Numbered from the stretch's first letter, positions 1 through 10,390 are shown. The stretch is 64,000 bases of DNA from Sphingomonas parva (ex Maeng et al. 2020) (GCF_004564275.1 NZ_SPDV01000002.1:186001-250000), one strand, 5' to 3'. Notes: generated from the sequence alone by a model not told the origin. Made by a program: numbers and translations.

Positions 1-730
1 CGCTCAGCACGTGGATCTCGGTGGGCACCTCGTCGAGCAAATGGGTGACGAAGAGGCTCGCCTCCTTCGCGTCCGGAGGAATCTGGCTCGCGTCCATGTT
101 CAGGCACGACTTGCTGAACGCGCGCTTCGAGACGAGACGGCCGTCGCTGCCGAACACCGCCTTGTAATGCCCGCCGATCGGGAACACCTTCTCCTTGGTC
201 TGCGGCGTCAGAAGGTACACTTCGATCGGCGCACTCTCGGAGGCAGGCGGCACGACCGCGACGTTGAGCCGGGCGGGAGCGCAGGGCGCGAGATCGAGCT
301 TACGAGCGGCTTCGATGGCCTGCACGATCCGGTTCTGAATGGGCGTGAGCGGCTGCCTGTCCGTCGCCGGCACGATCTCTCCGGAGGTCGCCTTGCCCTT
401 AGAGACATGGACGCGATAGGCAGGCACGGCCGGTCCGCCCTCGCCTTGCGGCAGCAGATAATAGGTGACGGTCCAGCTGTGCTCGGTCGCGGCGTCCGGT
501 TCGACGATCCACCCGCGCACCGGCCACGTCAGCACCTCGGGCGCGTCGGCGCGCATCCGGTCGGTGCTCACCCATCCGGCCACGTCGAGCTCGTAGAGCA
601 GCCGCCCGCGCGCGACCGCCGCCTCGATCTGCGCTGCCTCCTTGGCCGATTGTGCAGGCGCCGGGCCCGCCCAGATCGCCGCCGCAAAAGCGGCAGCGAC
701 CATCGAGAACTTCGCCAACATGATTCGCAT
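1..730 (-). CDS. Secreted protein of unknown function (3' end outside window)
   Basis: Reading from 730 to the window edge gives 243 codons with no stop, so the C-terminus is missing. The first 26 residues form a signal peptide (positive start, then a run of Ala/Val/Phe/Ile, ending PAPA before QS), so the product is probably periplasmic. The mature part has no motif I recognise. It contains two well separated cysteines (in APCAP and KSCLN) and a Tyr/Thr-rich stretch around WTVTYYLL. A second in-frame ATG lies at 721; 730 is preferred because a GGTGGGGG tract precedes it. It is codirectional with the ABC permease gene that ends at 805, about 75 nt upstream. Function not assigned. Confidence 0.7.
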   Translation of the reverse strand, partial: MRIMLAKFSMVAAAFAAAIWAGPAPAQSAKEAAQIEAAVARGRLLYELDVAGWVSTDRMRADAPEVLTWPVRGWIVEPDAATEHSWTVTYYLLPQGEGGPAVPAYRVHVSKGKATSGEIVPATDRQPLTPIQNRIVQAIEAARKLDLAPCAPARLNVAVVPPASESAPIEVYLLTPQTKEKVFPIGGHYKAVFGSDGRLVSKRAFSKSCLNMDASQIPPDAKEASLFVTHLLDEVPTEIHVLS

Positions 731-804
731 CGCCCGGGCCCCCACCAGCCGTCGTCCTGGCCGGCAGTCCAGCAGAATGCTGCTAGCGGGGCAAGCGCCT
801 CCGG

Positions 805-3336
805 TCAGAGGCTGCGCAGCGCTCGCGCCGGCCGCGCGGCAAGGGCCGGAAGGGAGCCGATCAGGCCGAGGACGAGCGTGCCGATCGCGCCAATGGCGAG
901 GACGGCGGCGACCTGGGTCCAGTCCGGAGCCCATGCGAGTTCCAGCACCTCGACCACCACATAATGGCCCGCCGCGGCGCCGAGCGCGAGCGCCAGGCCG
1001 CTGACGATCAGCGCGAGCAGGCCGAACTCGAGCGCCTGCGCAGCGAGGATTCGTCCCCGGGTGGCGCCGAGCAGCTTCAGGATCACGCTGTCGTAGGTCC
1101 GGGCCCGCCGGCTGGCGGCGAGCGCACCGACCAGCACGGCGATCCCGGCGAAGATCGCGACCGACGCGGCCGCGCGCACGGCGACCGAAAGCTGGCCGAG
1201 CATGCTCGAGACCGTCTCGACGACGTCCTTCACGCGAATTGCCGACACGGTCGGAAAGGCGCGGGAGACAGCGGGGGCGAACGGCCGGTCCTCGGCCTCG
1301 GGCATCGACAGCGTCGCCATGAAGCTGTGCGGCGCGCTCTCGAGCGTTCCCGGCGCAAACACGATGACGAAGTTGAAGCCCATCGTGTCCCAGTTGATCT
1401 CGCGCAGCGATGCGATCCGCGCCTCGATCTCGCGCCCCAGGATCGAGACGGCGATCGTGTCGCCGACGCCGAGGCCGACCGCGCGCGCCGCCTCCACGTC
1501 GAGCGAGACGAGCGGCGGCCCGCGATAGTCGCGCGGCCACCATCGGCCGGCGACGATGCGGGAGCCCTCCGGAAGCTCTGCAGCATAGGTGAGGCCGCGG
1601 TCGCCGCGGAGGAACCAGGCGCCGGGTGGCAACTCCTTCATCTCGGCCACGCGTCGACCGCCAACCGCCACGACCGAGCCGCGCAGCGACGGGATGGTGA
1701 CCAGGGCGCCGCGCGGCGCCGCTCCCGACGCCATGGCGCGGAAGCGGCCGACGTCCTCCGCCGGTATGTCGAGCATGAAGAAGCTCGGCGCCCGCGCGGG
1801 AATGGTCGATCGGATCTGGCCGGCAAGGTTGGTCTCGATCACCGCCAGCGTCGTAAAGAGGGTGAGCGCCAGACCGAGCGCAGTCACCAGTCGCGCGGTC
1901 GGCGCGCCGGGTCGGTGCAGGTTGGCAAGCGCCAGCCGGAACAGCGGATTGCGCGGATGCGGCAGCTTCGCCGCGATCCAGCGGATCGCGCCCCCGAGCA
2001 GGCTGAGGAGCAGCAGAAGCGCCAGCGCGAAGCCTGCGAAGCCGCCGGCAAACCATGGATCGCCCGCGGTCGACACCGCCAGCGCGACGATCGCCGCGGC
2101 GGCGCCCAGCGCCCCGAGCAAGGCCGCCCAGGCGGGCCGGCGGGGCGGCTCGAGGCTGCCGCGGAACAAGGCGGCCGGCGGCACCGACCGGGCGCGGGAC
2201 AGCGGCACCAGCGCGAACACGATCGCGATCAGCAGGCCATAGGCGGCGGCGATCAGCAGCGGGCGCGGGTAGAGCGAAAGAGAGGGCGGCACCGGTAGCG
2301 CGTCGCCGGCGATCGCCACGACCATTGCCGGGACGAGTGCGCCCGCCGCGAGACCGGCGACGATGGCCACGGCGGCGACGAGACCCAGCTCGATCAGATA
2401 GGAGAGGAAGATCGTCGCGCTGCTCGCCCCGAGGAGCTTGAGCGTCGCGATCGTGGCGCGCTTGCTCTCCAGCCACGAGGTGACGCCGTTGCCGACACCG
2501 ATGCCGGCGACGATCAGGGCCGCGAGGCCGACGAGCGTCAGGAACTGGCCCAGTCTCTCGATGAACCGGCGCGTGCCCGGCGCGCCGTTCGATCGGTCCT
2601 GCACCTGATAGCCGGCATCCTTGAACCGCTCTGTCAGCCGCTGCGCTGTGGCGGCCACGTCGTTGCCCGAGGGAAGGCGAAGCCGATAGGCGCTGGTGTA
2701 GAGGCTGCCCGGCTGGACCAGCCCGGTCGCTGCGAGACCGGCGCGATCGACCAGCACCGTAGATCCGAGGGTGAATCCCTGGCCGATACGATCCGGCTCC
2801 TCGGCGATGAAGCCGATCACCTTGAGCTCGCTGTTGCCGACCCGGATGGACTCTCCGGGGCGCACTCCGAGCCGGTCGCCGAGCTCCTCTCCGATCGCCG
2901 CCTCTGCGCCGCGCGGACGCTTCGACAGGGCTCCGGGCCGGAGCCGCAAAGTGCCGAACAATGGGTAGGCCGCGTCGGCACCCTTGAGCTCGACCAGCAC
3001 GCTCTCGGCGCCGTCGAGCCGGGCCGCCATCGCGCGCATCCGCGTCACTTCGCTGACTGTGCCGATCCGCGCGAAGGCGGCGCGCTCCCCGGCGCTCGCC
3101 TCGCGCCCGCCGACGGCCAGCTGCACGTCGCCGCCGAGGATCTCCTGCCCCCGGTCCGCGAGTGCCGTGACGATCGCCGTGGACAGCGATCCCACCGCCG
3201 CGAGCGCCGCGACTCCGAGGAACAGGCAGACGGCGAGCAGTCGGAGCCCGGCCAGCCCGCCGCGCAGGTCGCGGAGCGCGAGACGGAAGGAGATCGATCC
3301 TCGCCGAGCCCGGCGAGGCGATGAAGAGTCGCTCAC
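805..3336 (-). CDS. ybbP: ABC transporter permease, FtsX/YbbP family
   Basis: An 843-residue membrane protein of the MacB/FtsX permease superfamily, in the duplicated YbbP arrangement: an N-terminal helix after FRLALRDLRGG, a large periplasmic domain, three helices, a second FRLALANLHRPG-type segment and periplasmic domain, and three more C-terminal helices ending in ALRSL. It pairs with the ATPase encoded just upstream. The GTG start at 3336 overlaps the ATPase stop (GTGA, 3333-3336), which implies translational coupling. The frame stays open much further upstream, but that extension lies antisense to nothing useful and out of frame over the ATPase gene, so it is not part of the protein. Family members are thought to extract or export lipid-like substrates; the substrate here is unknown. 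Confidence 0.9.
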   Translation of the reverse strand: MSDSSSPRRARRGSISFRLALRDLRGGLAGLRLLAVCLFLGVAALAAVGSLSTAIVTALADRGQEILGGDVQLAVGGREASAGERAAFARIGTVSEVTRMRAMAARLDGAESVLVELKGADAAYPLFGTLRLRPGALSKRPRGAEAAIGEELGDRLGVRPGESIRVGNSELKVIGFIAEEPDRIGQGFTLGSTVLVDRAGLAATGLVQPGSLYTSAYRLRLPSGNDVAATAQRLTERFKDAGYQVQDRSNGAPGTRRFIERLGQFLTLVGLAALIVAGIGVGNGVTSWLESKRATIATLKLLGASSATIFLSYLIELGLVAAVAIVAGLAAGALVPAMVVAIAGDALPVPPSLSLYPRPLLIAAAYGLLIAIVFALVPLSRARSVPPAALFRGSLEPPRRPAWAALLGALGAAAAIVALAVSTAGDPWFAGGFAGFALALLLLLSLLGGAIRWIAAKLPHPRNPLFRLALANLHRPGAPTARLVTALGLALTLFTTLAVIETNLAGQIRSTIPARAPSFFMLDIPAEDVGRFRAMASGAAPRGALVTIPSLRGSVVAVGGRRVAEMKELPPGAWFLRGDRGLTYAAELPEGSRIVAGRWWPRDYRGPPLVSLDVEAARAVGLGVGDTIAVSILGREIEARIASLREINWDTMGFNFVIVFAPGTLESAPHSFMATLSMPEAEDRPFAPAVSRAFPTVSAIRVKDVVETVSSMLGQLSVAVRAAASVAIFAGIAVLVGALAASRRARTYDSVILKLLGATRGRILAAQALEFGLLALIVSGLALALGAAAGHYVVVEVLELAWAPDWTQVAAVLAIGAIGTLVLGLIGSLPALAARPARALRSL

Positions 3337-4019
3337 CGCCTCATGTCCCGCACGATCGAGCCGTCCTGCATCTCGAGCACGCGGTCGCAGCGTTCGGCGA
3401 GGGTGGGATCGTGGGTGATCACCAGCAAGGTCGCGCCGGTCTCGCGCTGGCGTTCGAACAGCAGGTCCAGGATCGCATGACCCGTCGCTGCATCGAGGTT
3501 GCCGGTCGGCTCGTCCGCGAACAGGATTTCCGGACGCGGAGCGGTGGCACGGGCGATCGCCACCCTTTGCTGCTCGCCGCCGGAGAGCTCGGCCGGATAA
3601 TGATGGATGCGGTGCCCGAGGCCGACGGCTTCGAGCTCGGCGCGGGCCAATTCGAAGGCGTCGGCGCGTCCGGCCAGCTCGAGCGGGACGGCGACGTTCT
3701 CCAGCGCGGTCATCGTCGGGAGCAGGTGGAAGGCCTGGAGCACGATGCCGATCCGACCCTGCCGCGCCCTGGCGAGGGCGTCCTCGTCGAGCCGGCCGAA
3801 GTCGGCGCCGGCGATGCCGATCGTGCCGCCGGTGGCCCTTTCGAGCCCGGAAAGCACTGCCATCAAAGACGATTTCCCGCTTCCGGAGGGGCCGAGCAGT
3901 GCGACTTTTTCGCCGCTCGCGACTTGAAGGCCGATGCCGCGCAGGATCTCGACCCGAGCCGCCCCGGAGCCGAGCGACAGCGTGACATTCGAAGCGTCGA
4001 TAACGTAGGAGCCGGCCAT
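3333..4019 (-). CDS. ybbA: ABC transporter ATP-binding protein, YbbA/LolD type
   Basis: A 228-residue ATPase with Walker A GPSGSGKS at residues 43-50, signature [14 protein letters not shown] near 145 and Walker [13 protein letters not shown] near 165, the usual pattern of the MacB/LolD/YbbA subfamily. It forms one transporter with the permease encoded immediately downstream (4-nt overlap). The gene is divergent from a TesA-like esterase, with only 18 nt between the two start codons, so the promoters must overlap the coding starts. The same ybbA/tesA divergence is known in enterobacteria, which supports both names. Confidence 0.93.
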   Translation of the reverse strand: MAGSYVIDASNVTLSLGSGAARVEILRGIGLQVASGEKVALLGPSGSGKSSLMAVLSGLERATGGTIGIAGADFGRLDEDALARARQGRIGIVLQAFHLLPTMTALENVAVPLELAGRADAFELARAELEAVGLGHRIHHYPAELSGGEQQRVAIARATAPRPEILFADEPTGNLDAATGHAILDLLFERQRETGATLLVITHDPTLAERCDRVLEMQDGSIVRDMRR

Positions 4020-4037
4020 GTTGGGGAGGAAGATCCG

Positions 4038-4691
4038 ATGTCGTTACGCTTGCCATATGGTGCGGCAAGGTTCCTTGTCTACGCGCTGCTCCTGATGGTC
4101 GGGTCGATTTCGGGCGCGGCCGAGGCGAAGGACGTGCATATCCTCGCCTTCGGCGACAGCCTCACCGCGGGCTACGGCTTGCCGCCTGGCCAGGGGTTTG
4201 CCCCGCAACTCGAGGATTCGCTCCGCCGCAACGGGGTTCGCGCCTTCGTCACCAATGCGGGCGTCTCGGGGAACACGGCGGCGCAGGGCCGGGCACGGCT
4301 CGCCTGGACGCTCGACGGCCTCAAGACCAAGCCGGATCTCGCCATCGTCGCGCTTGGCGCCAACGACATGCTGCGCGGCCTGCCGCCGAAGCAGACGCGG
4401 GCGGATCTCGACGTCATCCTTGCCGAATTCCAGCGGCGGGGCATCCCCGTACTCCTCGCCGGGATGCTGGCCCCGCCCAATCTCGGCCAGCGCTACATGG
4501 CGGAATACAATTCCATCTTTCCCGATCTGGCCGGCAAGTACCGCGCGTCGCTTTATCCCTTCTTTCTCTCCGGCGTCGCCGGCGTTCCGGCGCTGAACCT
4601 GCCTGACCGGGTTCATCCCAATTTCCAGGGCATCAAGCGCATGGTGACCGGCATCACGCCGTCGGTTCTGGCGGCGCTGGGGCGCAAGTAG
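4038..4691 (+). CDS. tesA: TesA-like arylesterase / lysophospholipase, SGNH family
   Basis: A 217-residue exported SGNH hydrolase. A signal peptide covers about residues 1-29 (ending AEA before KD). All four SGNH blocks are visible: FGDSLTAGYG (nucleophile Ser), NAGVSGNT (Gly), LGANDM (Asn) and DRVHPNFQG (catalytic Asp/His). Length and order match periplasmic TesA/acyl-CoA thioesterase I. The start at 4038 has GGAGGA eight bases upstream; the frame is open further 5' but that part is antisense to ybbA. Divergent pairing with ybbA/ybbP is the classical context and suggests a role in lipid turnover at the cell envelope. Confidence 0.92.
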   Translation: MSLRLPYGAARFLVYALLLMVGSISGAAEAKDVHILAFGDSLTAGYGLPPGQGFAPQLEDSLRRNGVRAFVTNAGVSGNTAAQGRARLAWTLDGLKTKPDLAIVALGANDMLRGLPPKQTRADLDVILAEFQRRGIPVLLAGMLAPPNLGQRYMAEYNSIFPDLAGKYRASLYPFFLSGVAGVPALNLPDRVHPNFQGIKRMVTGITPSVLAALGRK

Positions 4692-4740
4692 GGCTGTCTT
4701 CCCGCCCGCTTTGGGATTAGCCTTCTCCCGGGTGGGAGGA

Positions 4741-6261
4741 ATGATGGAACCGGCTAGGTCGCGGCGGATCGAAGGCATCGAGAGCCTGCCGGACATCACT
4801 GCCCGGCGCGCCGATTTGGCGCCGGGCCGCATCGCGATGGAGGAGGCGGCGAGCGGCCGCAGCCTCACCTATGCCGATCTCGACGGCCGCGCGGCCCGGG
4901 TCGCATCGCTGCTCCGCACCCGCGGTGTGCTGCCCGGGGACCGGGTCGCCATTCTCTGCCGCAACCGCGCGGCGTTCTGGGAGCTGCTGTTCGGCTGCGC
5001 CAAGGCCGGCGCGATCCTGGTGCCGCTCAACTGGCGCATGCCGCCGATCGAGCTCGACCTCCTGCTCGCCGATTGCATGCCGCGCCTCCTCTTCCATGGC
5101 ACAAGCGAAGCCGAGACCGCCGGCGCGCTGCGTCACCGCTGCGAGCGGGTCGATCTCGACTCCGGCTACGAGTCGATTGTGGACGCCATGGCCGCGGGCT
5201 GCTGGCGCGGATCCTGGCCTGCGGGCGAGCCCTGGTACCTGATCTACACGTCCGGGACGACCGGCCGGCCGAAAGGGGTGATCTACACCTACGGCATGGC
5301 GATCGCGAACTTCGTCAACATCGGCACGGCGATCGATGTCGCCGGCAGCGACACGACCCTGCATTTCCTGCCGCATTTCCACACCGCCGGCATCAACCTT
5401 CATGCCCTGCCCACGCTGATGCAGGGCGGGCGCGTTCTGGTGCTCGACGGCTTCGATGTCGAGGCGGTGGTGCGCCTGCTCGAACAGCGGCGGCTCGATA
5501 CCTTCTTCGGCGTCCCGACCGTCTATCACGCGCTGCTCGAACACCCCCGCTTCACCCGAGCGCCGCTCGATCATGTCCGCCACTGGGGCTGCGGCGGCGC
5601 CCCGCTGCCTGATCGGCTGGCGCTTCGCTGCCGCGCCCTCGGTATCCGCGTGTGCAACGGCATGGGCATGACGGAGACTGGCCCGACCGCCTTCCTCGCT
5701 TCTCCCGAGGACGCCTGGGAGCGCATCGGCAGCGTCGGCAAACCGCAGCTGCTCGTCCGTGTGCGGATCGTCGACGAGGCGGGCGAAGACGTCGCCGAAG
5801 GCGAGGTCGGCGAGGTCCTGTTCGCCGGCCCCGGCGTCACCCCCGGCTATTGGAACGACCCGGAGGCGACCCGCGCCGCCTTCACCGACGACGGCTGGCT
5901 GCGTTCGGGCGATCTCGCGCGCCGCGACGCCGACGGCTTCTACCATGTCGTCGGGCGGCGGAAGGAGATGTTCATCTCCGGCGGCGAAAACGTCTATCCG
6001 GCCGAAATCGAGAATGTTCTCGCCGCCCACCCTGCGGTCGGCGAGGCGGCGGTTGTCCCTGCGCCGCACGAGCGGTGGGGCGAGGTCGGCCGCGCCTTCA
6101 TCCAGCCCGTGGCGGGCGCGGCCGCGCCGAGCGCCGAGGAGCTCGCGGCGTTCTGCCGCACCCATCTTGCCGCCTACAAGGTGCCGAGGAGCTTCGAGTT
6201 CGTCCCCGATTTCCCGCGCACCGCGGCGGGCAAGGTGCAGAAGCATCTGCTCTGCGGCTGA
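4741..6261 (+). CDS. AMP-dependent acyl-CoA synthetase (class I adenylate-forming)
   Basis: A 506-residue adenylating enzyme. Motifs in order: YTSGTTGRPKG (phosphate loop, about residue 165), GMTETGPT (acyl-adenylate pocket), RSGDLARRDADG (ribose-binding Asp, hinge), GGENVYPAEIE and C-terminal PRTAAGKVQK with the catalytic lysine. It resembles the fatty-acid/aryl-CoA ligases with a compact N-domain; substrate not predictable. ATG at 4741 and 4744 both follow a GGAGG at 4735-4739; TTG 4711 would add ten residues without a ribosome site. It converges on phoU, and the two stop codons touch in the sequence TGATCA (6259-6264). Confidence 0.9.
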   Translation: MMEPARSRRIEGIESLPDITARRADLAPGRIAMEEAASGRSLTYADLDGRAARVASLLRTRGVLPGDRVAILCRNRAAFWELLFGCAKAGAILVPLNWRMPPIELDLLLADCMPRLLFHGTSEAETAGALRHRCERVDLDSGYESIVDAMAAGCWRGSWPAGEPWYLIYTSGTTGRPKGVIYTYGMAIANFVNIGTAIDVAGSDTTLHFLPHFHTAGINLHALPTLMQGGRVLVLDGFDVEAVVRLLEQRRLDTFFGVPTVYHALLEHPRFTRAPLDHVRHWGCGGAPLPDRLALRCRALGIRVCNGMGMTETGPTAFLASPEDAWERIGSVGKPQLLVRVRIVDEAGEDVAEGEVGEVLFAGPGVTPGYWNDPEATRAAFTDDGWLRSGDLARRDADGFYHVVGRRKEMFISGGENVYPAEIENVLAAHPAVGEAAVVPAPHERWGEVGRAFIQPVAGAAAPSAEELAAFCRTHLAAYKVPRSFEFVPDFPRTAAGKVQKHLLCG

Positions 6262-6957
6262 TCACCCTCGCGCGGGATCGCCGCCTTTCTCGCGCTCGGC
6301 GAGATGGGTTCCGGTGGCGGCGAAATAGACCATCTCGGCGACGTTGGTCGCATGGTCCCCGATCCGCTCGAGGTTCTTGGCCACGAACAGCAGGTGGGTC
6401 GCCGCGGTGATCGACTGCGGGCGCTCCATCATGAAGGTGAGCAAGGTCCGGAAGATGCTGTTGTAGAAATCGTCGACCGCGCGGTCGCGCTCGGACACCT
6501 GCGTCGCCTGCTCCGGGTCACGCCGGATGAACGCCTCGAGCACCATCCGCACCATGTCGCCGGTGATCCGCGCCATCTCGGGAAGCAGCGACAGCGGCTG
6601 GAGATCGGCGCCAGGCTCGATCGCGTGGACCCGCTTGGCGATGTTCTTGGCATAGTCTCCCATCCGCTCGACGACACCGGCGATCTTCAGCGCCGCCACC
6701 ACCTCGCGAAGGTCGTTGGCCATCGGTGCACGCAGCGCGATCACCTGCACCGCCTGGCGCTCGACCTCGGCTTCCAGCGCGTCGAGCCTGGCGTCGTTCT
6801 CGATCACCGCATTGGCGGCGTTCACGTCGCGGTCGATCAGGGCGCGCATCGCGCCGGCGATCGCGGCCTCGGCGAGCCCGCCCATCTCTGCGATGCTGGC
6901 GCGGAGGCGGTCGAGATCCTGGTCGAACGCCTTGATGGTGTGGCCGGTGGTCGGCAT
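6262..6957 (-). CDS. phoU: Phosphate transport system regulator PhoU
   Basis: A 231-residue protein with two tandem PhoU three-helix repeats. Both metal-cluster motifs are intact: ERMGDYAKN in repeat 1 and ERIGDHATN in repeat 2. PhoU links the PstSCAB transporter to the PhoR/PhoB two-component system and keeps it off when phosphate is plentiful. It is the last gene of the phoR-pstSCAB-phoU series, 10 nt after pstB. The start at 6957 has GAGGAG upstream; the longer open frame to 7044 runs into pstB and is not used. Compare the degenerate PhoU at 48536. Confidence 0.95.
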   Translation of the reverse strand: MPTTGHTIKAFDQDLDRLRASIAEMGGLAEAAIAGAMRALIDRDVNAANAVIENDARLDALEAEVERQAVQVIALRAPMANDLREVVAALKIAGVVERMGDYAKNIAKRVHAIEPGADLQPLSLLPEMARITGDMVRMVLEAFIRRDPEQATQVSERDRAVDDFYNSIFRTLLTFMMERPQSITAATHLLFVAKNLERIGDHATNVAEMVYFAATGTHLAEREKGGDPARG

Positions 6958-6967
6958 GTCCCTCTCC

Positions 6968-7774
6968 TCAGCCGTAGCGGCCGGTGATGTAATCCTTGGT
7001 CCTCTCGACCCGCGGATTGGTGAAGATCTCGGAGGTCTCGCCATATTCGACGAGGCTGCCGAGATGGAAGAAAGCGGTCCGCTGGGAGACGCGCGCGGCC
7101 TGCTGCATATTGTGGGTGACGATCACGATCGCGTAGCGGCCGCGCAGCTCGTGGATCAGCTCCTCGATCCTGGCAGTGGCGATCGGATCCAGGGCCGAGC
7201 ACGGCTCGTCCATCAGGATCACCTCCGGATCGACCGCGATCGCCCGGGCGATGCACAGCCGCTGCTGCTGCCCGCCGGAAAGCGCGGTGCCGCTGTCCTG
7301 CAGCCGGTCCTTCACTTCCTCCCACAGGCCGGCGCGCTTCAGCGAGCGCTCGACGATCTCGTCCATCTGGGCGCGGCCGTCCGCCAGGCCGTGGATGCGC
7401 GGCCCGTAGGCGACGTTCTCGTAGATCGACTTCGGGAACGGATTCGGCTTCTGGAACACCATCCCGACCCGGGCGCGCAGCTGCACCACGTCCATCGCCG
7501 GCGCGTAGATGTCCTCGCCGTCGAGCACGATCTGCCCTTCCACCCGGGCATTGGCGATCGTGTCGTTCATCCGGTTGAGCGTGCGCAGGAAGGTCGATTT
7601 GCCGCAGCCGGACGGGCCGATGAAGGCGGTGACATTGTCCTGGCTGATGTCGATCGAGACGGAATCGACCGCCTTCTTGGCGCCGTAGAAGACGCTGACC
7701 TCCCGCGCCGTCATCTTGGCGGCGGCATCGTTGCGGAGCGGCGTCGCCGCGACCGTGTCGGTCATGCTGTTCAT
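6968..7774 (-). CDS. pstB: Phosphate ABC transporter ATP-binding protein PstB
   Basis: A 268-residue ATPase that energises phosphate import by PstS/PstC/PstA. Visible motifs: Walker [10 protein letters not shown], the PstB-typical [10 protein letters not shown] after it, signature [14 protein letters not shown] and Walker [14 protein letters not shown]. The C-terminus ends in the family-typical KDYITGRYG. The start MNSMTDTV at 7774 (or Met 4, at 7765) lies 8 nt after the pstA stop. Family length is about 255-270. Confidence 0.96.
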   Translation of the reverse strand: MNSMTDTVAATPLRNDAAAKMTAREVSVFYGAKKAVDSVSIDISQDNVTAFIGPSGCGKSTFLRTLNRMNDTIANARVEGQIVLDGEDIYAPAMDVVQLRARVGMVFQKPNPFPKSIYENVAYGPRIHGLADGRAQMDEIVERSLKRAGLWEEVKDRLQDSGTALSGGQQQRLCIARAIAVDPEVILMDEPCSALDPIATARIEELIHELRGRYAIVIVTHNMQQAARVSQRTAFFHLGSLVEYGETSEIFTNPRVERTKDYITGRYG

Positions 7775-7782
7775 GTCGGAGG

Positions 7783-9000
7783 TCACCAGCGGCGTTCGAA
7801 CTTGTTGCGGAGGAAGATGGCGAGGCCGTTCATCGCCAGAAGGAAGGCGAGGAGGACGATGATCGCCGCCGACGTCTTCTCGACGAAGCCGCGGCTGACC
7901 TCGTCCGACCACAGGAAGATCTGCACGGGCAGCACGCTGGCCGGAGAGGTGATTCCGTCCGGCGGCGTGGCGATGAACGCGCGCATCCCGATCATCAGCA
8001 GCGGCGCCGTCTCGCCCAGCGCCCGCGCCATGCCGATGATCGTGCCGGTGAGGATGCCGGGCAGCGCCAGCGGGAGGACGTGGTGGAAGACGACTTGCAC
8101 CTTGCTCGCGCCGATGCCGAGCGCGGCGTCGCGGATCGATGGCGGCACCGATTTGATCGCATTGCGGCCGGCGATGACGATCACCGGCATCGTCATCAGC
8201 GCCAGGGTGAGGCCGCCGACCAAAGGCGCCGAGCGCGGCAGGTGGAAGGTGTTGAGGAAGACGGCGAGGCCGAGCAGCCCGAAGATGATCGAGGGCACCG
8301 CCGCCAGATTGTTGATCGATACCTCGATCATGTCGGTCCAGCGGTTCCGCGGCGCATATTCCTCGAGATAGACGGCGGAGAGCACGCCAACCGGAAAGGC
8401 GATCGCCAGGGTGACCAGCATGGTCAGCAGCGAGCCCTTGAAGGCGCCCCAGATCCCCACGGCGGCCGGATCGGTCGCGTCGGCCCCGGTCAGGAAGTCC
8501 GTGTTGAACCCGGTGCGGATGGCGTCGTCCTGCTCGAGCCGGGTCACCAGTGCCTCGGCTTCGCCGTCGCCGTCACCCTTCGCCGCACCGTCGATCGCGC
8601 TGGCGGCGGGCAGCCACAGCGCCTTCTTGCGGGCGAGGATCGACGGATCGTCCTCGATCGCTCGCTCGACGCGAAGCCAGGCGGTGTCGGACAGCGCGCG
8701 GGCACCGCCGGGGCCGTATTGGGCCTCGGCAGCCGCCGCGACGGCGGCCTCGATCTCGCCGCCGGCGCTCGCCGCCGACAGGGTGTTCGCCGCGAAGTCG
8801 ATGTCGACCCGTATCTCGGTCTGACGGAAGCCGCCGAGGCCGTTCGACACCATCGTCACCAGCAGGAAGGCCAGGAAGGCGGCGGAGAGCAGGATGGCTC
8901 CCAGCCCGAGCAGGCGGAAGCGGCGCTCGGCGGCGTAGCGGCGGCGGATGCGCCTGCGCATCGCCTCCGCTCTCCAGTCGGTCGGGGCGATCTCACTCAT
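7783..9000 (-). CDS. pstA: Phosphate ABC transporter permease PstA, long form with insert
   Basis: A 405-residue permease. After a basic cytoplasmic start and one helix ([16 protein letters not shown]) comes a soluble insert of about 130 residues, a DUF3333-like region typical of alphaproteobacterial PstA. Then follows the standard five-helix binding-protein-dependent permease domain with the EAA-like loop [21 protein letters not shown]. It forms the membrane channel with PstC. The start overlaps the pstC stop by 8 nt (8993-9000), indicating co-translation. Confidence 0.95.
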   Translation of the reverse strand: MSEIAPTDWRAEAMRRRIRRRYAAERRFRLLGLGAILLSAAFLAFLLVTMVSNGLGGFRQTEIRVDIDFAANTLSAASAGGEIEAAVAAAAEAQYGPGGARALSDTAWLRVERAIEDDPSILARKKALWLPAASAIDGAAKGDGDGEAEALVTRLEQDDAIRTGFNTDFLTGADATDPAAVGIWGAFKGSLLTMLVTLAIAFPVGVLSAVYLEEYAPRNRWTDMIEVSINNLAAVPSIIFGLLGLAVFLNTFHLPRSAPLVGGLTLALMTMPVIVIAGRNAIKSVPPSIRDAALGIGASKVQVVFHHVLPLALPGILTGTIIGMARALGETAPLLMIGMRAFIATPPDGITSPASVLPVQIFLWSDEVSRGFVEKTSAAIIVLLAFLLAMNGLAIFLRNKFERRW

Positions 9001-10381
9001 AGGCTTCGCGATACTTCTTCACGACGCGCAGGGCGACGATGTTGAGCAGCAGGGTGACGACGAACAGCACGAGGCCGAGCGCAAAGGCGGCGAGGGTCTT
9101 GGCGCTGTCGAACTCCTGATCGCCGGTCAGCAGCTGCACGATCTGGGTGGTGACGGTGGTGACGCTGGCGAACGGATTGGCGGTGAGGTTGGCGGCGAGG
9201 CCGGCTGCCATCACCACGATCATCGTCTCGCCGATCGCGCGGCTGACCGCGAGCAGCACGCCACCGACCACGCCCGGGAGGGCCGCGGGAACGATCACTC
9301 TGCGGATCGTCTCCGAGGTGGTGGCGCCCATCGCCAGCGATCCATCGCGCATCGCCTGCGGCACGGCGTTGATCGAATCATCGGCCATCGAGGAGACGAA
9401 CGGGATGATCATGATGCCCATCACCAGGCCCGCCGCGAGCGCGCTCTCGGAGGTGGCGCTGGCGATGCCGATCGCCTTGCCGAAATCGCGCACCGCCGGC
9501 GCCACGGTCAGCGCGGCGAAATAGCCGTAAACCACGGTCGGAACGCCGGCGAGCATCTCGAGCAGGGGCTTCATCCAGCGGCGCACCGCTGGCCTGGCAT
9601 ATTGGGTGAGATAGATGGCGCTCATCAGGCCGAGCGGGATTGCCACCAGCATCGCGATAATCGCGCCGATGAAGATCGTCCCCCAGAACAATGGGATGGC
9701 GCCGAAGCCGCCGGAGGCGCCCGCCTGGTCGGCCCGGATCGCGATCTGCGGGCTCCAGTGGGTGCCGAACAGGAATTCGAGCGGATCGACCAGCGAGAAG
9801 AAACGCGCCGATTCGAACAACAGCGAGGCGATGATGCCCAACGTCGTCAGGATCGCGATGGTCGAGGCGCCGAGCAGCGCCGCCATGACCAATCGCTCCA
9901 CCCTCGTCCGCGCGCGGAAGTGCGGCGAGACGCGGGTGAAGGCAAAGGCGCCGCCGGCGAAGGCGAGCAGCAGGGCGACGACGGCGCCCATCGTGCGGGT
10001 CCGCGACAGGGCGTCGGCATAGGCCGGAGCGAGCGCGTTGCTTTCGGGATGGAAGCCGCCGGGCCGAATGCCCTCGGCGATCTCGCGCGCTTCGCGCAGG
10101 ATGGCGACCCGCTGCATCTCGAACGGCGGTAGGCTCGCGGCTGCCGGTGCCGACATTACCTCGTCCATCACCAGGTTGGCGGAAAGCGGGGTCCATACGG
10201 CGATGAAGATCAGCGCCGGCACCGCGGTCCAAAGCGCTACGTACCAACCGTGATAGCTGGGGAGGGAGTGGGCGCGAGGGGCGCTCCCGCCCCGCCGGAA
10301 GGCCGTCGCCCGCGCGCGCGCCATCAGCCAGCCGAGCGCGGCGAGGGCGACCACGAGCAGGAAGAGCGCGAGCGACGACAT
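8993..10381 (-). CDS. pstC: Phosphate ABC transporter permease PstC, long form
   Basis: A 462-residue permease with two extra N-terminal helices and a loop of about 80 residues before the canonical six-helix domain; this long PstC is usual in alphaproteobacteria. The EAA-like motif reads RDGSLAMGATTSETIRRVIVP. It heterodimerises with PstA to carry phosphate across the inner membrane. It lies 9 nt downstream of pstS and overlaps pstA. Confidence 0.95.
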   Translation of the reverse strand: MSSLALFLLVVALAALGWLMARARATAFRRGGSAPRAHSLPSYHGWYVALWTAVPALIFIAVWTPLSANLVMDEVMSAPAAASLPPFEMQRVAILREAREIAEGIRPGGFHPESNALAPAYADALSRTRTMGAVVALLLAFAGGAFAFTRVSPHFRARTRVERLVMAALLGASTIAILTTLGIIASLLFESARFFSLVDPLEFLFGTHWSPQIAIRADQAGASGGFGAIPLFWGTIFIGAIIAMLVAIPLGLMSAIYLTQYARPAVRRWMKPLLEMLAGVPTVVYGYFAALTVAPAVRDFGKAIGIASATSESALAAGLVMGIMIIPFVSSMADDSINAVPQAMRDGSLAMGATTSETIRRVIVPAALPGVVGGVLLAVSRAIGETMIVVMAAGLAANLTANPFASVTTVTTQIVQLLTGDQEFDSAKTLAAFALGLVLFVVTLLLNIVALRVVKKYREAYE

Positions 10382-10390
10382 GCCGGGTGG

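Noticed and set aside
805-4068. A single 1087-residue reading frame covering the permease and running on upstream.
   Set aside because: Its first part is an out-of-frame reading of the ATPase gene, which has all ABC motifs; the true permease starts at 3336 with a GTGA overlap.
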